From Marinimicrobium agarilyticum DSM 16975 (GTDB lineage: Bacteria; Pseudomonadota; Gammaproteobacteria; Pseudomonadales; Cellvibrionaceae): a DNA stretch of 64,000 bases. The translations under genes were made by a program, and so were the position numbers. The notes under the pieces are model-generated. The model saw only the letters and a list, made by a program, of their open reading frames with translations. It was not told where the DNA came from and made no database searches. The DNA lies in NCBI RefSeq assembly GCF_000423345.1, contig NZ_AUHU01000008.1:62001-126000 (forward strand). The letters run 5' to 3'. Of this stretch, positions 1-9,605 are shown piece by piece (the first letter of the stretch is position 1; the number at the start of each line of letters is the position of its first letter).

Positions 1-199
1 CCTCAGGCAGATCGTCGAACAGCCCGAACAGCGCCTCCCCCTGAGCTTCACCGGCGGCGATGCCGCTGTGATTTTCCATAAAGCCGTTCCAGGTCCGCAC
101 GCGGTTGTCGTTATCGAGCACCACAATGCCGACCTCGACGGTCTGCAGCAGCTCCATCAGCCAATGGACATCGCTGAGCGTAAACGGGACGTGATTCAC
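1..199 (-). CDS. PAS-domain signalling protein (N-terminal fragment)
   Basis: The gene runs off the left edge of the window, so only about the first 66 residues are present. They read as the start of a PAS domain: a helix (VHWLMELLQTVEVGIVVLD) followed by a strand-turn with the typical N-R-V-R-T-W-N-G pattern. The start is a GTG whose last bases overlap the TGA of the upstream response-regulator gene (GTGA overlap), which implies translational coupling. Coupling to a receiver/CheC-like regulator suggests a sensor histidine kinase or a diguanylate cyclase, but the output domain is outside the window. The PAS call is moderately sure; the output function is unknown. Confidence 0.6.
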   Translation of the reverse strand, partial: MNHVPFTLSDVHWLMELLQTVEVGIVVLDNDNRVRTWNGFMENHSGIAAGEAQGEALFGLFDDLPE

Positions 200-1221
200 G
201 ACGGGTTGTCCTCGGGGTCGGGCCGCAGGTAGTCCAGGGTTTCCTGCAGGCGGGGAATGGAGTCTTCGGTAAACAACAGCAGGAGGTTGCCGAGGATATC
301 GCGTCCCTCGACCGCAAATGACACCTCAATGGTCAGCATCTGCTCCCAAAAGTGGCTGTTGTGATTGATCATGTCATCTATGGTGACGTGGGTGCCGAGC
401 ACCGCGGGTGGGGTGATCCGTGGGGAGAGGTGGAGCTGCTCACCCAAGCCCTTGAGGAAGGCCCCGGCGAGAATACCCGACAGATCCATCAACACTTCCA
501 GATCCCGCTGGTCCGCGTCGTTCTCGGCATAGCCCAACAGGTCCGCCATATCATCGATGCTACTGTCACTGAACAGCAGTAGCGCCTCCCCGGCGAGTCC
601 ACCGCCAATGAAGCCCTGACAGACCCCGGACCATTTATGGTGGCTGCTGCCGGCACTGAGCGCCATGGTCAACTCACTCGCCGCCAGCATGCTGACCCGC
701 GGCACCGCCAGTTCAACAAACACCCCCAACAGTCGCGCGAGCAGATCGCCAGCCTGACCCATGGCAATGTTGGACTGCTCCTGGAGGACGTCGTGCCAGG
801 TGGTGTTGGGCAGGGACTCCTCTGTCTCAAGCAGTGTTTCGCTGTGCTCCGAAGGCGTATAGAGGCCGAACTCCCTTAGCACTCGATGCAGTGTCGCCGG
901 CTCCGTGGGTTTGCGGATCATCGTCATGGCACCCAGATCGAGCACCCGTTGTTCCGCCTCAGGCTGAATATCCCCTGAGACCACGATAACCAGCGTGGGC
1001 AGATCCCGGGCACGAATCTCCTGCAATACTGAATACCCATCGAGCACCGGCATATTCAGATCGAGCAACAGAATATCGCCCCGCCCCTCGAGCAGATAAC
1101 GCAGACACTCCTCGCCATCGCTGGCAAAGCTGACCCGCACATCCCAGTCGGGCGGCAGGCTGCGCAGCATTTGCTTGCGGGCGACCAGGGAGTCGTCACA
1201 GATTAACAACGGCGTCGTCAT
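196..1221 (-). CDS. Response regulator with receiver and CheC/CheX-like domain
   Basis: This 341-residue cytoplasmic protein has an N-terminal receiver domain (about residues 4-120). It has the acidic pair D9-D10, phosphoacceptor D54 (LLLDLNMP), S82 and K104. Residues about 150-335 resemble the CheC/CheX/FliY phosphatase family, with two related halves rich in hydrophobic strands and helices around 'DLSGILAGAFLKGLG'. Such receiver-CheC fusions are usually partners of sensor kinases and may dephosphorylate CheY-like proteins or themselves. It is coupled to the downstream PAS gene by a 4-base overlap and lies 56 bases after the GGDEF-EAL gene, so the three genes probably act in one signalling circuit. 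The receiver is certain; catalytic activity of the CheC-like half is not shown. Confidence 0.85.
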   Translation of the reverse strand: MTTPLLICDDSLVARKQMLRSLPPDWDVRVSFASDGEECLRYLLEGRGDILLLDLNMPVLDGYSVLQEIRARDLPTLVIVVSGDIQPEAEQRVLDLGAMTMIRKPTEPATLHRVLREFGLYTPSEHSETLLETEESLPNTTWHDVLQEQSNIAMGQAGDLLARLLGVFVELAVPRVSMLAASELTMALSAGSSHHKWSGVCQGFIGGGLAGEALLLFSDSSIDDMADLLGYAENDADQRDLEVLMDLSGILAGAFLKGLGEQLHLSPRITPPAVLGTHVTIDDMINHNSHFWEQMLTIEVSFAVEGRDILGNLLLLFTEDSIPRLQETLDYLRPDPEDNPS

Positions 1222-1277
1222 GGTTCGGTTCCGATGGTATCGAGGCTTTTCCCTCTCATGTTACAGATTCTTTATGG

Positions 1278-3686
1278 CTATTTGGCACTAAAATCATCAT
1301 CTTGTGACTCAGTCGTGACGGCTTCTGGTGCTTGGGTCTCTGCCAGCAGAATCTCGAAGGCGCAGGGCCGGTGAATGCCATAACCCTGGGCGCCGTCTAC
1401 CCCGATGCGGCGCAACCACTCCAGAGCCTCATCGGTCTCGACAAACTCGGCCACGGTATGTTTCCCCAGCGTCTGGCCAATCTCGTTAATGGCGCGAACC
1501 ATGGCCCGGTCGGTTTCGTCTTCCACAATATCCCGCACAAACACGCCATCGATTTTGAGGCAGTGCACTGGCAACCGCCGCAGATAGCTGAACGAGGACA
1601 ATCCCGTGCCGAAGTCATCCAGAGCAAACTGACACCCCAGATCCCCCAGTAATTCCATGAAATTCAGGGCTTCGGCCAGGTTGTTGACCGCCGCCGTTTC
1701 GGTGATTTCAAAACAGATTTTTTCCGGCGGAATATCAAATTCCCGAAGCGCGTCGATGACAAAAGGGCCGAAATCCACCTGGTCGAGGGACCCGCCCGAG
1801 AGGTTGATATGGCAGGACTGCAGCTCGGCCAGGTGAGCCGGATGCCGCGCCAGCTGCCGCATGACCTCTCGTACTACCCAACGGTCAATCTGGTGGACTG
1901 CGCCGAAGCGCTCGGCCGCCGGCAGAAAGACGCCCGGGGGCACCACTTCCCCGGTTTCGGTGCGCAGCCGGACCAACACCTCGTAGCACAGCGCCGATTC
2001 CCCCTCGCGGACCGGAACAATGCGCTGAGCCTCCAGGAACAGGCGGTCTTCAGCCAGGGCCGAGCGCACCCGGTGGATCCATTGCATCTGTCCCAACCGT
2101 TCACGCTGGGCTTCATCTTTGTCGCTGGACAGGTGCACGCGGTTGCGCCCATTTTCCTTGGCGATATAACAGGCGATGTCTACGCTTTTGAGCAGGTGTT
2201 CCACATCCGGCGTGTCAGGGCTGATAGGCACCAGGCCGATGCTGCAACTGATGCCGTAACTGTTTCCCTCCCAGGCAAAGGGTGTCTCATCCAGGGCAGC
2301 GCGCAGTTTCTCCGCCACCTGAACTGCCAGGCCCGGGTCGCAATGCTCGAATACGACCCCGAACTCATCACCGCCCAGTCGCGCGAGCATATCGCCCTCA
2401 CGCAGGCATTGGCGGAAGATCGTCACTACCTGCTGCAGCAAGCGGTCGCCGGCGAAGTGCCCGGAGGTGTCGTTGATGACCTTGAACTGATCCAGATCGA
2501 TAAAGGCCAGCGTGTGATTGGAGCCTTCGGTTCGGGCGCGGTCCAAGGTCGCTAAGAGACGATGCTCAAAGGCGCGGCGATTGAACAATCCGGTCAGAGC
2601 GTCGTGGGTGGCCTGGTGACTCAACTCCAGGGAAAGCCGCCGGGATTCGGAAATGTCCTCGAGAATCACCACAAATTCCCGGCCCTGGCCCACAGAGGCA
2701 GTGACCCGCCCCCAAATCGTATTGCCATTGACGCAGTTGAAGCGCAAATCCAGGGTATAAGAGGAGCGCTCACGTCGGTGCAGCTGATCCCGAAACTCAT
2801 CGCCCTTGGCCACATCGTCCGGATGAATCAGCTCCCGGTACAGCCCTCCCACCAGTTGCTCCCGAGGCAACCCGAGTATCTGGCCAAAAGCGGGGTTGGA
2901 ATCACGGATGATGCCGTTTCGATCCAATTGGGCAATGCCCACCGCCGCCTGCTCGAAAATGGCGCGAAAGCGGCTTTCGGAGCGACGCAGCACTCGCAGA
3001 ATCCAGGCGCTCAAAAGAGCGACGAGGATGATCACCACTACCAGGAAAACTACGCTGACGGTGGACAGAAACCAGGTAACCCACCGGGACGCCTCCACCA
3101 TGGCAGCTCGAAAGCGCTCGCTTTGGTCGTTCAGTTGTCGGTTCAGTGCCGAGAGTTCCTCGCGCCGGGCTTGTAACGCCCGAGGCTCCTCGGCCTGAGC
3201 CATCTGCTCTGTAAGCGATTGCAGCCGCAATATGGGTTCATCCGACGCTTCCCAGGCGGCGGCCGCCTTGCGCAATGGGCCCCAGCCGGAAAAATGACGA
3301 TACAGCCAGACCATACCAGCCACATCCTCAGGGTGATTCTCACCCCGAATCATGGCGGCTTTGGCCTCTTCGACCCGAATGGGGGAGGCCTCCATCGCCA
3401 AGCGTGCCTTTCGATCAGCCAACGGGATGGCCAACCACTCGCGCGCCCTGACCAGGTCGCTCGGGTCGCCGGTCAGGGAATAGCGGTCGAGATAGTAGAC
3501 GGTGGCCAACTGACCCCGGGACCAGATGCTCTGGCCACTGACATAAGCGGCGGTGGCGAACTGGATTTTCGCCGCGGTGTGGGAAAACCCTACGGCCGTC
3601 GCGACCAATACCAGCAATCCGGCGATGGGTGCCAACAACTCAAGACGCCAACGGGTTTCTGGAGTGTTAAACGAGGTCGACGACAC
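1278..3686 (-). CDS. PAS-GGDEF-EAL cyclic-di-GMP signalling membrane protein
   Basis: The 802-residue inner-membrane protein has transmembrane helices at about residues 18-36 and 203-230, which enclose a roughly 165-residue periplasmic helical sensor region. A PAS domain follows (about 240-350), then GGDEF (about 355-520) and EAL (about 535-790). The active-site motif is intact (RLGGDEF, 438-442), and an RxxD inhibitory site (R429-D432) lies five residues upstream, so diguanylate cyclase activity with product inhibition is expected. The EAL motif is the EVL variant (EVLVR, 569-573). The other metal- and substrate-binding positions look intact (INLSG, EITET, DDFGTG, VAEFVE, GAQGYG), so phosphodiesterase activity is also plausible. 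It likely sets c-di-GMP levels; the input signal is unknown. Confidence 0.93.
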   Translation of the reverse strand: MSSTSFNTPETRWRLELLAPIAGLLVLVATAVGFSHTAAKIQFATAAYVSGQSIWSRGQLATVYYLDRYSLTGDPSDLVRAREWLAIPLADRKARLAMEASPIRVEEAKAAMIRGENHPEDVAGMVWLYRHFSGWGPLRKAAAAWEASDEPILRLQSLTEQMAQAEEPRALQARREELSALNRQLNDQSERFRAAMVEASRWVTWFLSTVSVVFLVVVIILVALLSAWILRVLRRSESRFRAIFEQAAVGIAQLDRNGIIRDSNPAFGQILGLPREQLVGGLYRELIHPDDVAKGDEFRDQLHRRERSSYTLDLRFNCVNGNTIWGRVTASVGQGREFVVILEDISESRRLSLELSHQATHDALTGLFNRRAFEHRLLATLDRARTEGSNHTLAFIDLDQFKVINDTSGHFAGDRLLQQVVTIFRQCLREGDMLARLGGDEFGVVFEHCDPGLAVQVAEKLRAALDETPFAWEGNSYGISCSIGLVPISPDTPDVEHLLKSVDIACYIAKENGRNRVHLSSDKDEAQRERLGQMQWIHRVRSALAEDRLFLEAQRIVPVREGESALCYEVLVRLRTETGEVVPPGVFLPAAERFGAVHQIDRWVVREVMRQLARHPAHLAELQSCHINLSGGSLDQVDFGPFVIDALREFDIPPEKICFEITETAAVNNLAEALNFMELLGDLGCQFALDDFGTGLSSFSYLRRLPVHCLKIDGVFVRDIVEDETDRAMVRAINEIGQTLGKHTVAEFVETDEALEWLRRIGVDGAQGYGIHRPCAFEILLAETQAPEAVTTESQDDDFSAK

Positions 3687-3808
3687 AAACGACTCCTGAC
3701 GAAGTGCGAATAAATACCGGCCCTATCCCTGAAAATTTAATAGGCCGACCTTAGTCAGTTAAGCAGTAAAACGGGGCGAGTGCCACGGGATTTGTCGTCA
3801 AAATTAAC

Positions 3809-3830
3809 AATGCCGCCCGAAGGCGGCATT
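3809..3830 (-). terminator. Rho-independent terminator after the propeller-HEAT-cytochrome gene
   Basis: A perfect 9-bp stem (AATGCCGCC/GGCGGCATT) with a CGAA loop (TTCG when read on the minus strand) lies 44 bases past the stop of the gene at 3874-7371. On the minus strand it is followed by a T-rich run (GTTAATTTTG). Confidence 0.8.
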
Positions 3831-3873
3831 GCAGGGGAGGGGAAACCGTGCAGGAAGCACGGTGGTGGAGGAA

Positions 3874-6800
3874 TCAGTGTCCCTCCTGCTCCTCTTCGGT
3901 GGGGAGTGTGGCCAGGTACGCCACGATATCGCGAATTTGACCGCGGTCCAGCAGCATGCCCATGGGGGGCATGCCCGAGCCGGAGTACTCGGTTTTAACC
4001 ACATTCGAGCGGGCCACTTCCACGGTGTTGTCGCCATCGACAATGGTCATGCTGTCCTCGGTTTCCGCCTCAAAGAAGCCACTGATTGTCTCGCCGTCCT
4101 TCAGTGTCACCGACACCCGCCCATGGCCCGGCGGTACCCGGGCACCGGGGTCCACCAGCGCCTCGAGCAGTTGCGCGCGGGTCAGGGTCTCTCCGATGCG
4201 AGTCAGCTCCGGTCCCACACGGGCGCCTCGATGGCCAATCATGTGGCAGCGAATGCACTGAGCCTGATTGCTGTAGCGGAACAGGTTCATACCCTCCGCC
4301 GGGTCGCCGCCTTCAAGCGCCTCGCGGAAAACCTCCATCGGCTGGTTACGATTCTTGTTCGCCTCGTAGGCCTCCAGTTCCGCCAGCAGCGTCTGGTTTT
4401 CGGTGGCTTTGATGGCCTCGATCACATCGAGTTGCACCGCACCCGCCAGCTCACCCTCGCGCAGAGCCTGCAATGACTCACCCAGCAGGGCGTGAGCACT
4501 CGGGTCGTCCACATTGGCCAGCGAGCGATAGGCTGCCTGTTGCTCATCCACCGATCCATTCACCAGTAGCAAGCGGTGCATTTCCACCACTTCGTCTGTC
4601 GGAAGACTCAATTTGGGCAACAAGGCCAGCGCGGCCATACGCACGTCAGAATCGGCGTCGTTGGTGGCTGTCATTGCCGCCCGGCCCATTTGCGCGTACT
4701 CCAGCTCAAACAGGGCCTGGAGCGCGGCCGCCCGGACCTGGGCACTGGCGTCGTCGCTCAGCGCTCTGACCAGAGCGGGCGTCGCTTCCTCGATAGACAG
4801 TGCCGCCAGGGCATTCACGGCCGAGGCCCGCACCTCGGGGCTGCCATCTTCCAGCAAACGACCCGCCCGGGCGCTCAGCGGCTCAGCGGCCTGGGCCAAT
4901 GGATGGGTGATCACCCCCCGGACCCGACCGGTCACCCGATCAAACTGGGAGGAAGCAGACCAGGTCGCCAGGGTGTCAAGGGCTTCGGCCCGAAGCGTTC
5001 CAGAAATGTCTGCACGTTGGGCAAAGTCCAGCAGCCGCTCGACCGACTCATCACCACCAGCGTAGAGGTTCGCATTGATCAGGCGGCGCAGCAGGGGCTC
5101 GTTGGTAAAGGTCGTGGTTTCCAGCAGCTTCGCCAACGCCGGCAGGGCGTCTTCCACAAACCGGTCGTCACTGATACCGCGGGCGGCGTTGGTCACGACG
5201 TACTCACTCCCGTCATCCAGGAAGCGGGTCAGTTCGACGCTGCGCAGTCGCTTGAGCGCAACCACCGCCGCTACGCGTACCGCCTCTGAGGCATGGTTTT
5301 CAAGCTCGCCCAATGCCGCTTCATCACCCATCCGGGCCAGGGCAATGGCGCCGCCGTGGCGGAGGTAAACGTCTTCATCGGCATTCGCTGCCAGCATGTC
5401 GACCACGGCTGCCATATCCTCGGCATTGCCGATACGGCCCAGTGCCTGGGTGGCGAAAAACCGCACGCGCGCACTGTCGTCTGAGAGCAGGGGCACCAGG
5501 TCATTCCGGGCCTCGGCGTAGGCCACATCGCCCAGCACCTTGGCCACCTGTGCCCGAATCTCGGGGTCGGTGTCCTCAAGCAGGGGCAGCAGTACTGCGG
5601 AGCGGGTGGTATCGGCACGCATCAGCTGACCCAGGCCCCAGATAGCGTGGATGCGGGCCAACTGGTGCTCGCTTGTGGTGGCCACTTCCAGAAGGGCGTC
5701 CTCGTCCTCGCGAGCGGCGAGGTTCAGTTGCGCGCGCTGGCGCACCCGCATGTCCGGGTGGCTCAAATGCTCGCTCAGCTCGGCGGTGCTCTTCTCGGTA
5801 AAATCCGCTTGCAGCAGGGCCTGGGTCTCGGCCCGTAGGTCGCTGTCTACGCCCTCGGTAGCATCCAGCTTCCAGATGCGACCTTTGCCATTAATTCCCC
5901 AGCCCGAAACCCAGTCGCTCATGTACAGCGTGCCGTCCGGGCCGACGTCCAGGCCGGTGGCCTGAACGCCGCGGAAAATATTCTGGTCGGTCGTCATTTC
6001 AAAGCCGGCGCCCTTGGGCTCCAGGGTAAAGGCGTTGATTCCGGAGCGGGCGGCGGAGCCGACAAACTCCACCACGAAGAAATGGTCCTGCCACTTGTCA
6101 TTCAGTGCCGTGCCGGGGTTGTAGACCATTCCGGTCGGGCCGGCATGATAGGGAGCCACCGGCGGCAACAGGTGAGCGGCCTGATCCTCAAACCGCGGAG
6201 TGAAGTACGACTCATCCATCCAGACCTTGTAGCGATTGTTTTTCGGGTCTTTATATTTGCCCAGCTGCCAGTTGGTGCGCCAGCCGGAATCAGAGCCGTC
6301 TACCAGGTAGACCACTCGCTCATATTCGCCTTCGTGGTCACCGTCGTTGTCCACGGTAATCAGGTTGCCGTATTTGTCGAAGGTGAACTCGTGGGTGTTG
6401 CGAACCCCCCGGGCAAACACTTCGAAGTGGCTGCCATCGGGCTCGCTGCGCACAATCATTCCCTGATTGGGATAGGCATATTCATTGCCGTCTACGTCCG
6501 TGATATGGCCGCCAATGTCGCCGATACCGTAGTAAATCCGGCCATCGGGACCGAGGGTAACCCCAGACATACCGTGGCCACTGAAGCCAATGTGCACGCC
6601 AAAGCCTTCGGAGATGGCGGTCTTGGTATCGGCCTGCAGGTCACCGTCCGTGTCTTTCACCCGCCAGGCGTTGGGCGCCACGGCCAGGAACAGCTCATCC
6701 AGCTCGTTGTGGTAATAGATGCCGCCGAGCACGTCGGTGACTTCGCTGTGAAAGTCTTTCAGAAACCGGCGGCTCTGGTTGGCCTGGCCGTTGCCACTGG

Positions 6801-7371
6801 TGTCTTCCAGCAGAACGACTTCCTCTTTTACGACGGCCAGGTCCCGCCAGTCGTGAGAGCCATCCTCATTCCGATCGGGCAGCCACTCGTTCTGCGCGCT
6901 CTTTTCCGGGGCCAGATCCTGACGCAGGAACTCGCGTCGATCTTCCACGGTTTCAAAGCCGATGGAGGGGAATTCCCAATGCGGGTAGCCACGGATGTCG
7001 AATTCGGAGTTGTTGCTGCGGTTGGTAATGGCTGCCCAAACGCGACCTTCATAGTCGACATTGATTGCTACCGGGTCCGCCAGGAGTTTTTCCGGCGCCC
7101 AAAGCTTCACTCCCAGGCCCTCCGCGGGCTTGAGGTTCAATTGACCGACCACCCGCTCGGCCGCGGATTGCACTTCGGCATCACTCAACGCCACGACGGC
7201 GGCGTCGGTTTCGCTCAGAGGCGCCACGGCATTGCCCGGGGCTTCGGAGGACGACGCGGTAGGGGCGGAGGCTGTTGATTCGGGGCTCTCCTCGGGCGCA
7301 CAGGCCGCGAGCAGAAGGATGAGGGAAGCCGCCACCAGGGGGCGACTGACTGCTTGCACTCGTGGTTTCAT
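3874..7371 (-). CDS. Secreted beta-propeller / HEAT-repeat / cytochrome c lipoprotein (PVC-type dehydrogenase family)
   Basis: This is a 1165-residue exported protein with a lipoprotein signal (lipobox LLAAC about residue 24). Residues about 80-510 match the 'membrane-bound dehydrogenase' beta-propeller family that is common in Planctomycetes and Verrucomicrobia. Residues about 520-960 are a long run of HEAT repeats (VRQRAQL, VRFFATQALGRIG, VRASAVNALAAL). The C-terminus (about 1030-1160) is a PVC-type haem-binding cytochrome c domain with CIRCH and a probable axial Met in GMPPMGM. The layout suggests an outer-membrane-anchored periplasmic sugar or alcohol dehydrogenase passing electrons to its own haem. 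The substrate is unknown and no partner gene is adjacent. It stands as a single transcription unit closed by the hairpin at 3809-3830. Confidence 0.85.
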   Translation of the reverse strand: MKPRVQAVSRPLVAASLILLLAACAPEESPESTASAPTASSSEAPGNAVAPLSETDAAVVALSDAEVQSAAERVVGQLNLKPAEGLGVKLWAPEKLLADPVAINVDYEGRVWAAITNRSNNSEFDIRGYPHWEFPSIGFETVEDRREFLRQDLAPEKSAQNEWLPDRNEDGSHDWRDLAVVKEEVVLLEDTSGNGQANQSRRFLKDFHSEVTDVLGGIYYHNELDELFLAVAPNAWRVKDTDGDLQADTKTAISEGFGVHIGFSGHGMSGVTLGPDGRIYYGIGDIGGHITDVDGNEYAYPNQGMIVRSEPDGSHFEVFARGVRNTHEFTFDKYGNLITVDNDGDHEGEYERVVYLVDGSDSGWRTNWQLGKYKDPKNNRYKVWMDESYFTPRFEDQAAHLLPPVAPYHAGPTGMVYNPGTALNDKWQDHFFVVEFVGSAARSGINAFTLEPKGAGFEMTTDQNIFRGVQATGLDVGPDGTLYMSDWVSGWGINGKGRIWKLDATEGVDSDLRAETQALLQADFTEKSTAELSEHLSHPDMRVRQRAQLNLAAREDEDALLEVATTSEHQLARIHAIWGLGQLMRADTTRSAVLLPLLEDTDPEIRAQVAKVLGDVAYAEARNDLVPLLSDDSARVRFFATQALGRIGNAEDMAAVVDMLAANADEDVYLRHGGAIALARMGDEAALGELENHASEAVRVAAVVALKRLRSVELTRFLDDGSEYVVTNAARGISDDRFVEDALPALAKLLETTTFTNEPLLRRLINANLYAGGDESVERLLDFAQRADISGTLRAEALDTLATWSASSQFDRVTGRVRGVITHPLAQAAEPLSARAGRLLEDGSPEVRASAVNALAALSIEEATPALVRALSDDASAQVRAAALQALFELEYAQMGRAAMTATNDADSDVRMAALALLPKLSLPTDEVVEMHRLLLVNGSVDEQQAAYRSLANVDDPSAHALLGESLQALREGELAGAVQLDVIEAIKATENQTLLAELEAYEANKNRNQPMEVFREALEGGDPAEGMNLFRYSNQAQCIRCHMIGHRGARVGPELTRIGETLTRAQLLEALVDPGARVPPGHGRVSVTLKDGETISGFFEAETEDSMTIVDGDNTVEVARSNVVKTEYSGSGMPPMGMLLDRGQIRDIVAYLATLPTEEEQEGH

Positions 7372-7558
7372 TGCCTTCTCACATCTTTATGCTTGTAGTG
7401 ACTGCTTGTAACGGTACCGATTGACCGTCAGGTACGCCACAGCCAGACTGGTGTGGTTTTGACCAATGGCCGAGTATAGGGGAGCTGTCGTCAGATTCCT
7501 ACGATTTATATGCTAAAAAGTGTTCAGAGGTGGTGGCATTCCCGGCGCTCCCATCGGA

Positions 7559-8314
7559 CTATGAACGCACTGCACTGACAAAAAACTCCCGGTTGCCATC
7601 GCCGCCTTTGATGGGGCTATCGAAATAGGCTTCGACCACCAGTCCCACCTCGCCACAGAGGTCGCAAATGCGGGCTTCCACTTCAGCGTAAAGCCGTTCA
7701 TCCCGGACGATACCGCCCTTGCCAATGCCGTCACGACCCACCTCGAACTGGGGTTTGACCAGGCTCAACAGATGGGCCCCGGGTTTCATCAAGGCCGGTA
7801 GGCCGGGCAGGATCAATGTTTGGGAGATAAACGACACGTCCATCACCACCCGCTCGAAGCCCTCAGGCGCCTCTTTCAACAAAATTTCAGTTGGCAAGTC
7901 GCGGGCGTTAATACCTTCCAGGCATACGACTCGCGGATCTTGGCGCAGCGCCGGATTCAATTGGTCCCGGCCCACATCCACGCCCACCACCTTGGCTGCC
8001 CCGGCCTGCAGCACGCAGTCGGTAAAGCCGCCGGTGGACTGGCCCACATCAAGCACCACCCGGTCGGCGACCGACACGCCGGTGCGTTCGAGCGCGCCCC
8101 AGAGCTTGAGGCCACCGCGCGAGGCGTAGCGTTCTTCCTCTCCCGGCTCGGCTTGAAGCTCCGTGTCCTCGGAGATTTTCTGCCCAGGCTTGCGTACCAC
8201 CTGCCAGGTGCCGGACACAAAAGCGCTGACCCGCCCGGCGTCAATCAGCCGTTGGGCCTGAGTGCGCGTCTGCACGAGGCCCCGTGCTACCAGTACTTTA
8301 TCGAGTCGATCCAC
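7559..8314 (-). CDS. tlyA: TlyA-family RNA 2'-O-methyltransferase / hemolysin A-like
   Basis: The 251-residue protein has an N-terminal S4 RNA-binding domain (residues 1-65, starting MDRLDKVLVARGLVQTR) and a FtsJ/RrmJ-type methyltransferase fold. The SAM-binding motif reads VVLDVGQSTGGFTD, with Q where A is common. The family methylates ribose positions in 16S/23S rRNA in mycobacteria; in proteobacteria the role is less clear and 'hemolysin' is a legacy name. The start is GTG, chosen because AGGAG sits five bases upstream at 8320-8324. The stop of the upstream membrane hydrolase gene is 8 bases away, so the two are probably cotranscribed. Confidence 0.88.
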   Translation of the reverse strand: MDRLDKVLVARGLVQTRTQAQRLIDAGRVSAFVSGTWQVVRKPGQKISEDTELQAEPGEEERYASRGGLKLWGALERTGVSVADRVVLDVGQSTGGFTDCVLQAGAAKVVGVDVGRDQLNPALRQDPRVVCLEGINARDLPTEILLKEAPEGFERVVMDVSFISQTLILPGLPALMKPGAHLLSLVKPQFEVGRDGIGKGGIVRDERLYAEVEARICDLCGEVGLVVEAYFDSPIKGGDGNREFFVSAVRS

Positions 8315-8322
8315 AGAGGCTC

Positions 8323-9324
8323 CTAGTGTTTATCCCGAGGAGGAGACAGAGGCTCGCCCAAGGCGCGCTGCCAGAGCCAGCGCAGGCTGGCGGCGATATC
8401 GGGGCGTTCTATTTCCAGTTCGGGTGACAAGGTCTGCAAGTCGTTTTCGCTACGCTCGGCCACCACGAAGTTAAAGCTGTAGTAGGGTTCCTGACCCATG
8501 CGCAGGTCGGTGATGCGCACTCGACCATTCACCTCGTCCAGTGCGAAAAAGCCTTTGCTGAACCAGGCCACCCGCTGAACGCCCCAGTCGTCCGCCAAAG
8601 CCTCACGCAGCTCCGGGTGGCGATCAAAACGGTCAAAATCGATGGGGGTATCGCCATCGGCCAAAGCGTAGAAGCCTTCGTAATAATGCTCCGGTGTCAT
8701 TACCAATACCCGCCACAACACGGTATTGAAGGGGGTCGGGGAGACCAGCACGGAATGCACCGGCCAGTCCGTACGAGCCAGCTGCTGCTCTATCCGGTCG
8801 GACACATGCGCCTGGGCGGCCACGCTCCAGACCAGGTAGCCGGTAGTCAACGCCAGTGCCACGCTATTGCCCCGTCGTCGCCCCGTGAAGGCAAACCCCA
8901 ACCCCACCAGCAGGGGCAAGGTATAGAGAGGGTCAATGATAAATAGGCTGGCCACCCCGAAGGGGTAATCGGTAAACGGCTGGCCCAACTGGGTGCCGTA
9001 TACCGTCATGGTATCGAGCAGAACGTGGGTGATCAGAATCAGCCACAGCGCAAGCCACCACCGCCGAAATCCACCGGCAGGGGACCAACGCGTGACCAGC
9101 CAGGCGAGCAGAGGCGAGAGCAGGGACAGATACAGCAGCGAGTGGGTGACACCGCGGTGGTAGGTGACGTTGCGGATCGGGTCCCCGTAGTCTACAAACG
9201 AGTCCAGATCCGGCAGGGTGCCAACCACCGCGCCCGCCAGGGCCGAACGCCAGACCGGCACGCGTTTCCCCATGGTCGCCACGCCGACCGACGCGCCCAG
9301 GGCCATTTGAGTGAGTGAATCCAT
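8323..9324 (-). CDS. Inner-membrane metal-dependent hydrolase (YdjM/DUF457 family)
   Basis: The 333-residue integral membrane protein begins MDSLTQMALGASVGVAT. It has the hallmark LPDLDSF and YHRGVTHS segments of the YdjM/LexA-controlled membrane hydrolase family, whose conserved His and Asp residues are thought to bind a metal. Four or five hydrophobic helices lie in residues 25-175. The C-terminal third (about 190-333) is a soluble, probably periplasmic region. The biochemical substrate is not known for the family. It is followed by tlyA after 8 bases. Confidence 0.82.
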   Translation of the reverse strand: MDSLTQMALGASVGVATMGKRVPVWRSALAGAVVGTLPDLDSFVDYGDPIRNVTYHRGVTHSLLYLSLLSPLLAWLVTRWSPAGGFRRWWLALWLILITHVLLDTMTVYGTQLGQPFTDYPFGVASLFIIDPLYTLPLLVGLGFAFTGRRRGNSVALALTTGYLVWSVAAQAHVSDRIEQQLARTDWPVHSVLVSPTPFNTVLWRVLVMTPEHYYEGFYALADGDTPIDFDRFDRHPELREALADDWGVQRVAWFSKGFFALDEVNGRVRITDLRMGQEPYYSFNFVVAERSENDLQTLSPELEIERPDIAASLRWLWQRALGEPLSPPRDKH

Positions 9325-9605
9325 GATTCGTAATCCGGTTCAACTGAGGAGGGAGGGCCACCAGAAGCAGTACGCCACGCTACCGCGGCTGGACTACGCT
9401 ACAATTCGTACAGCGTTTTTTATCAACGCCAGCGAGTATCGTCCGTATTCTGTTGGCAAGCGCCGGGAGACCCGATACCTACCGGACAACCCGCTCGTCC
9501 GCGGATCAGTGGGGATTGGCCGCTGGCGCATGGCGACGGAATAGTATCAAACTCTGAACCGCCCTGTCCCTCGGCAGGACCCACTGACTGACTGGAGCCT
9601 CACTT

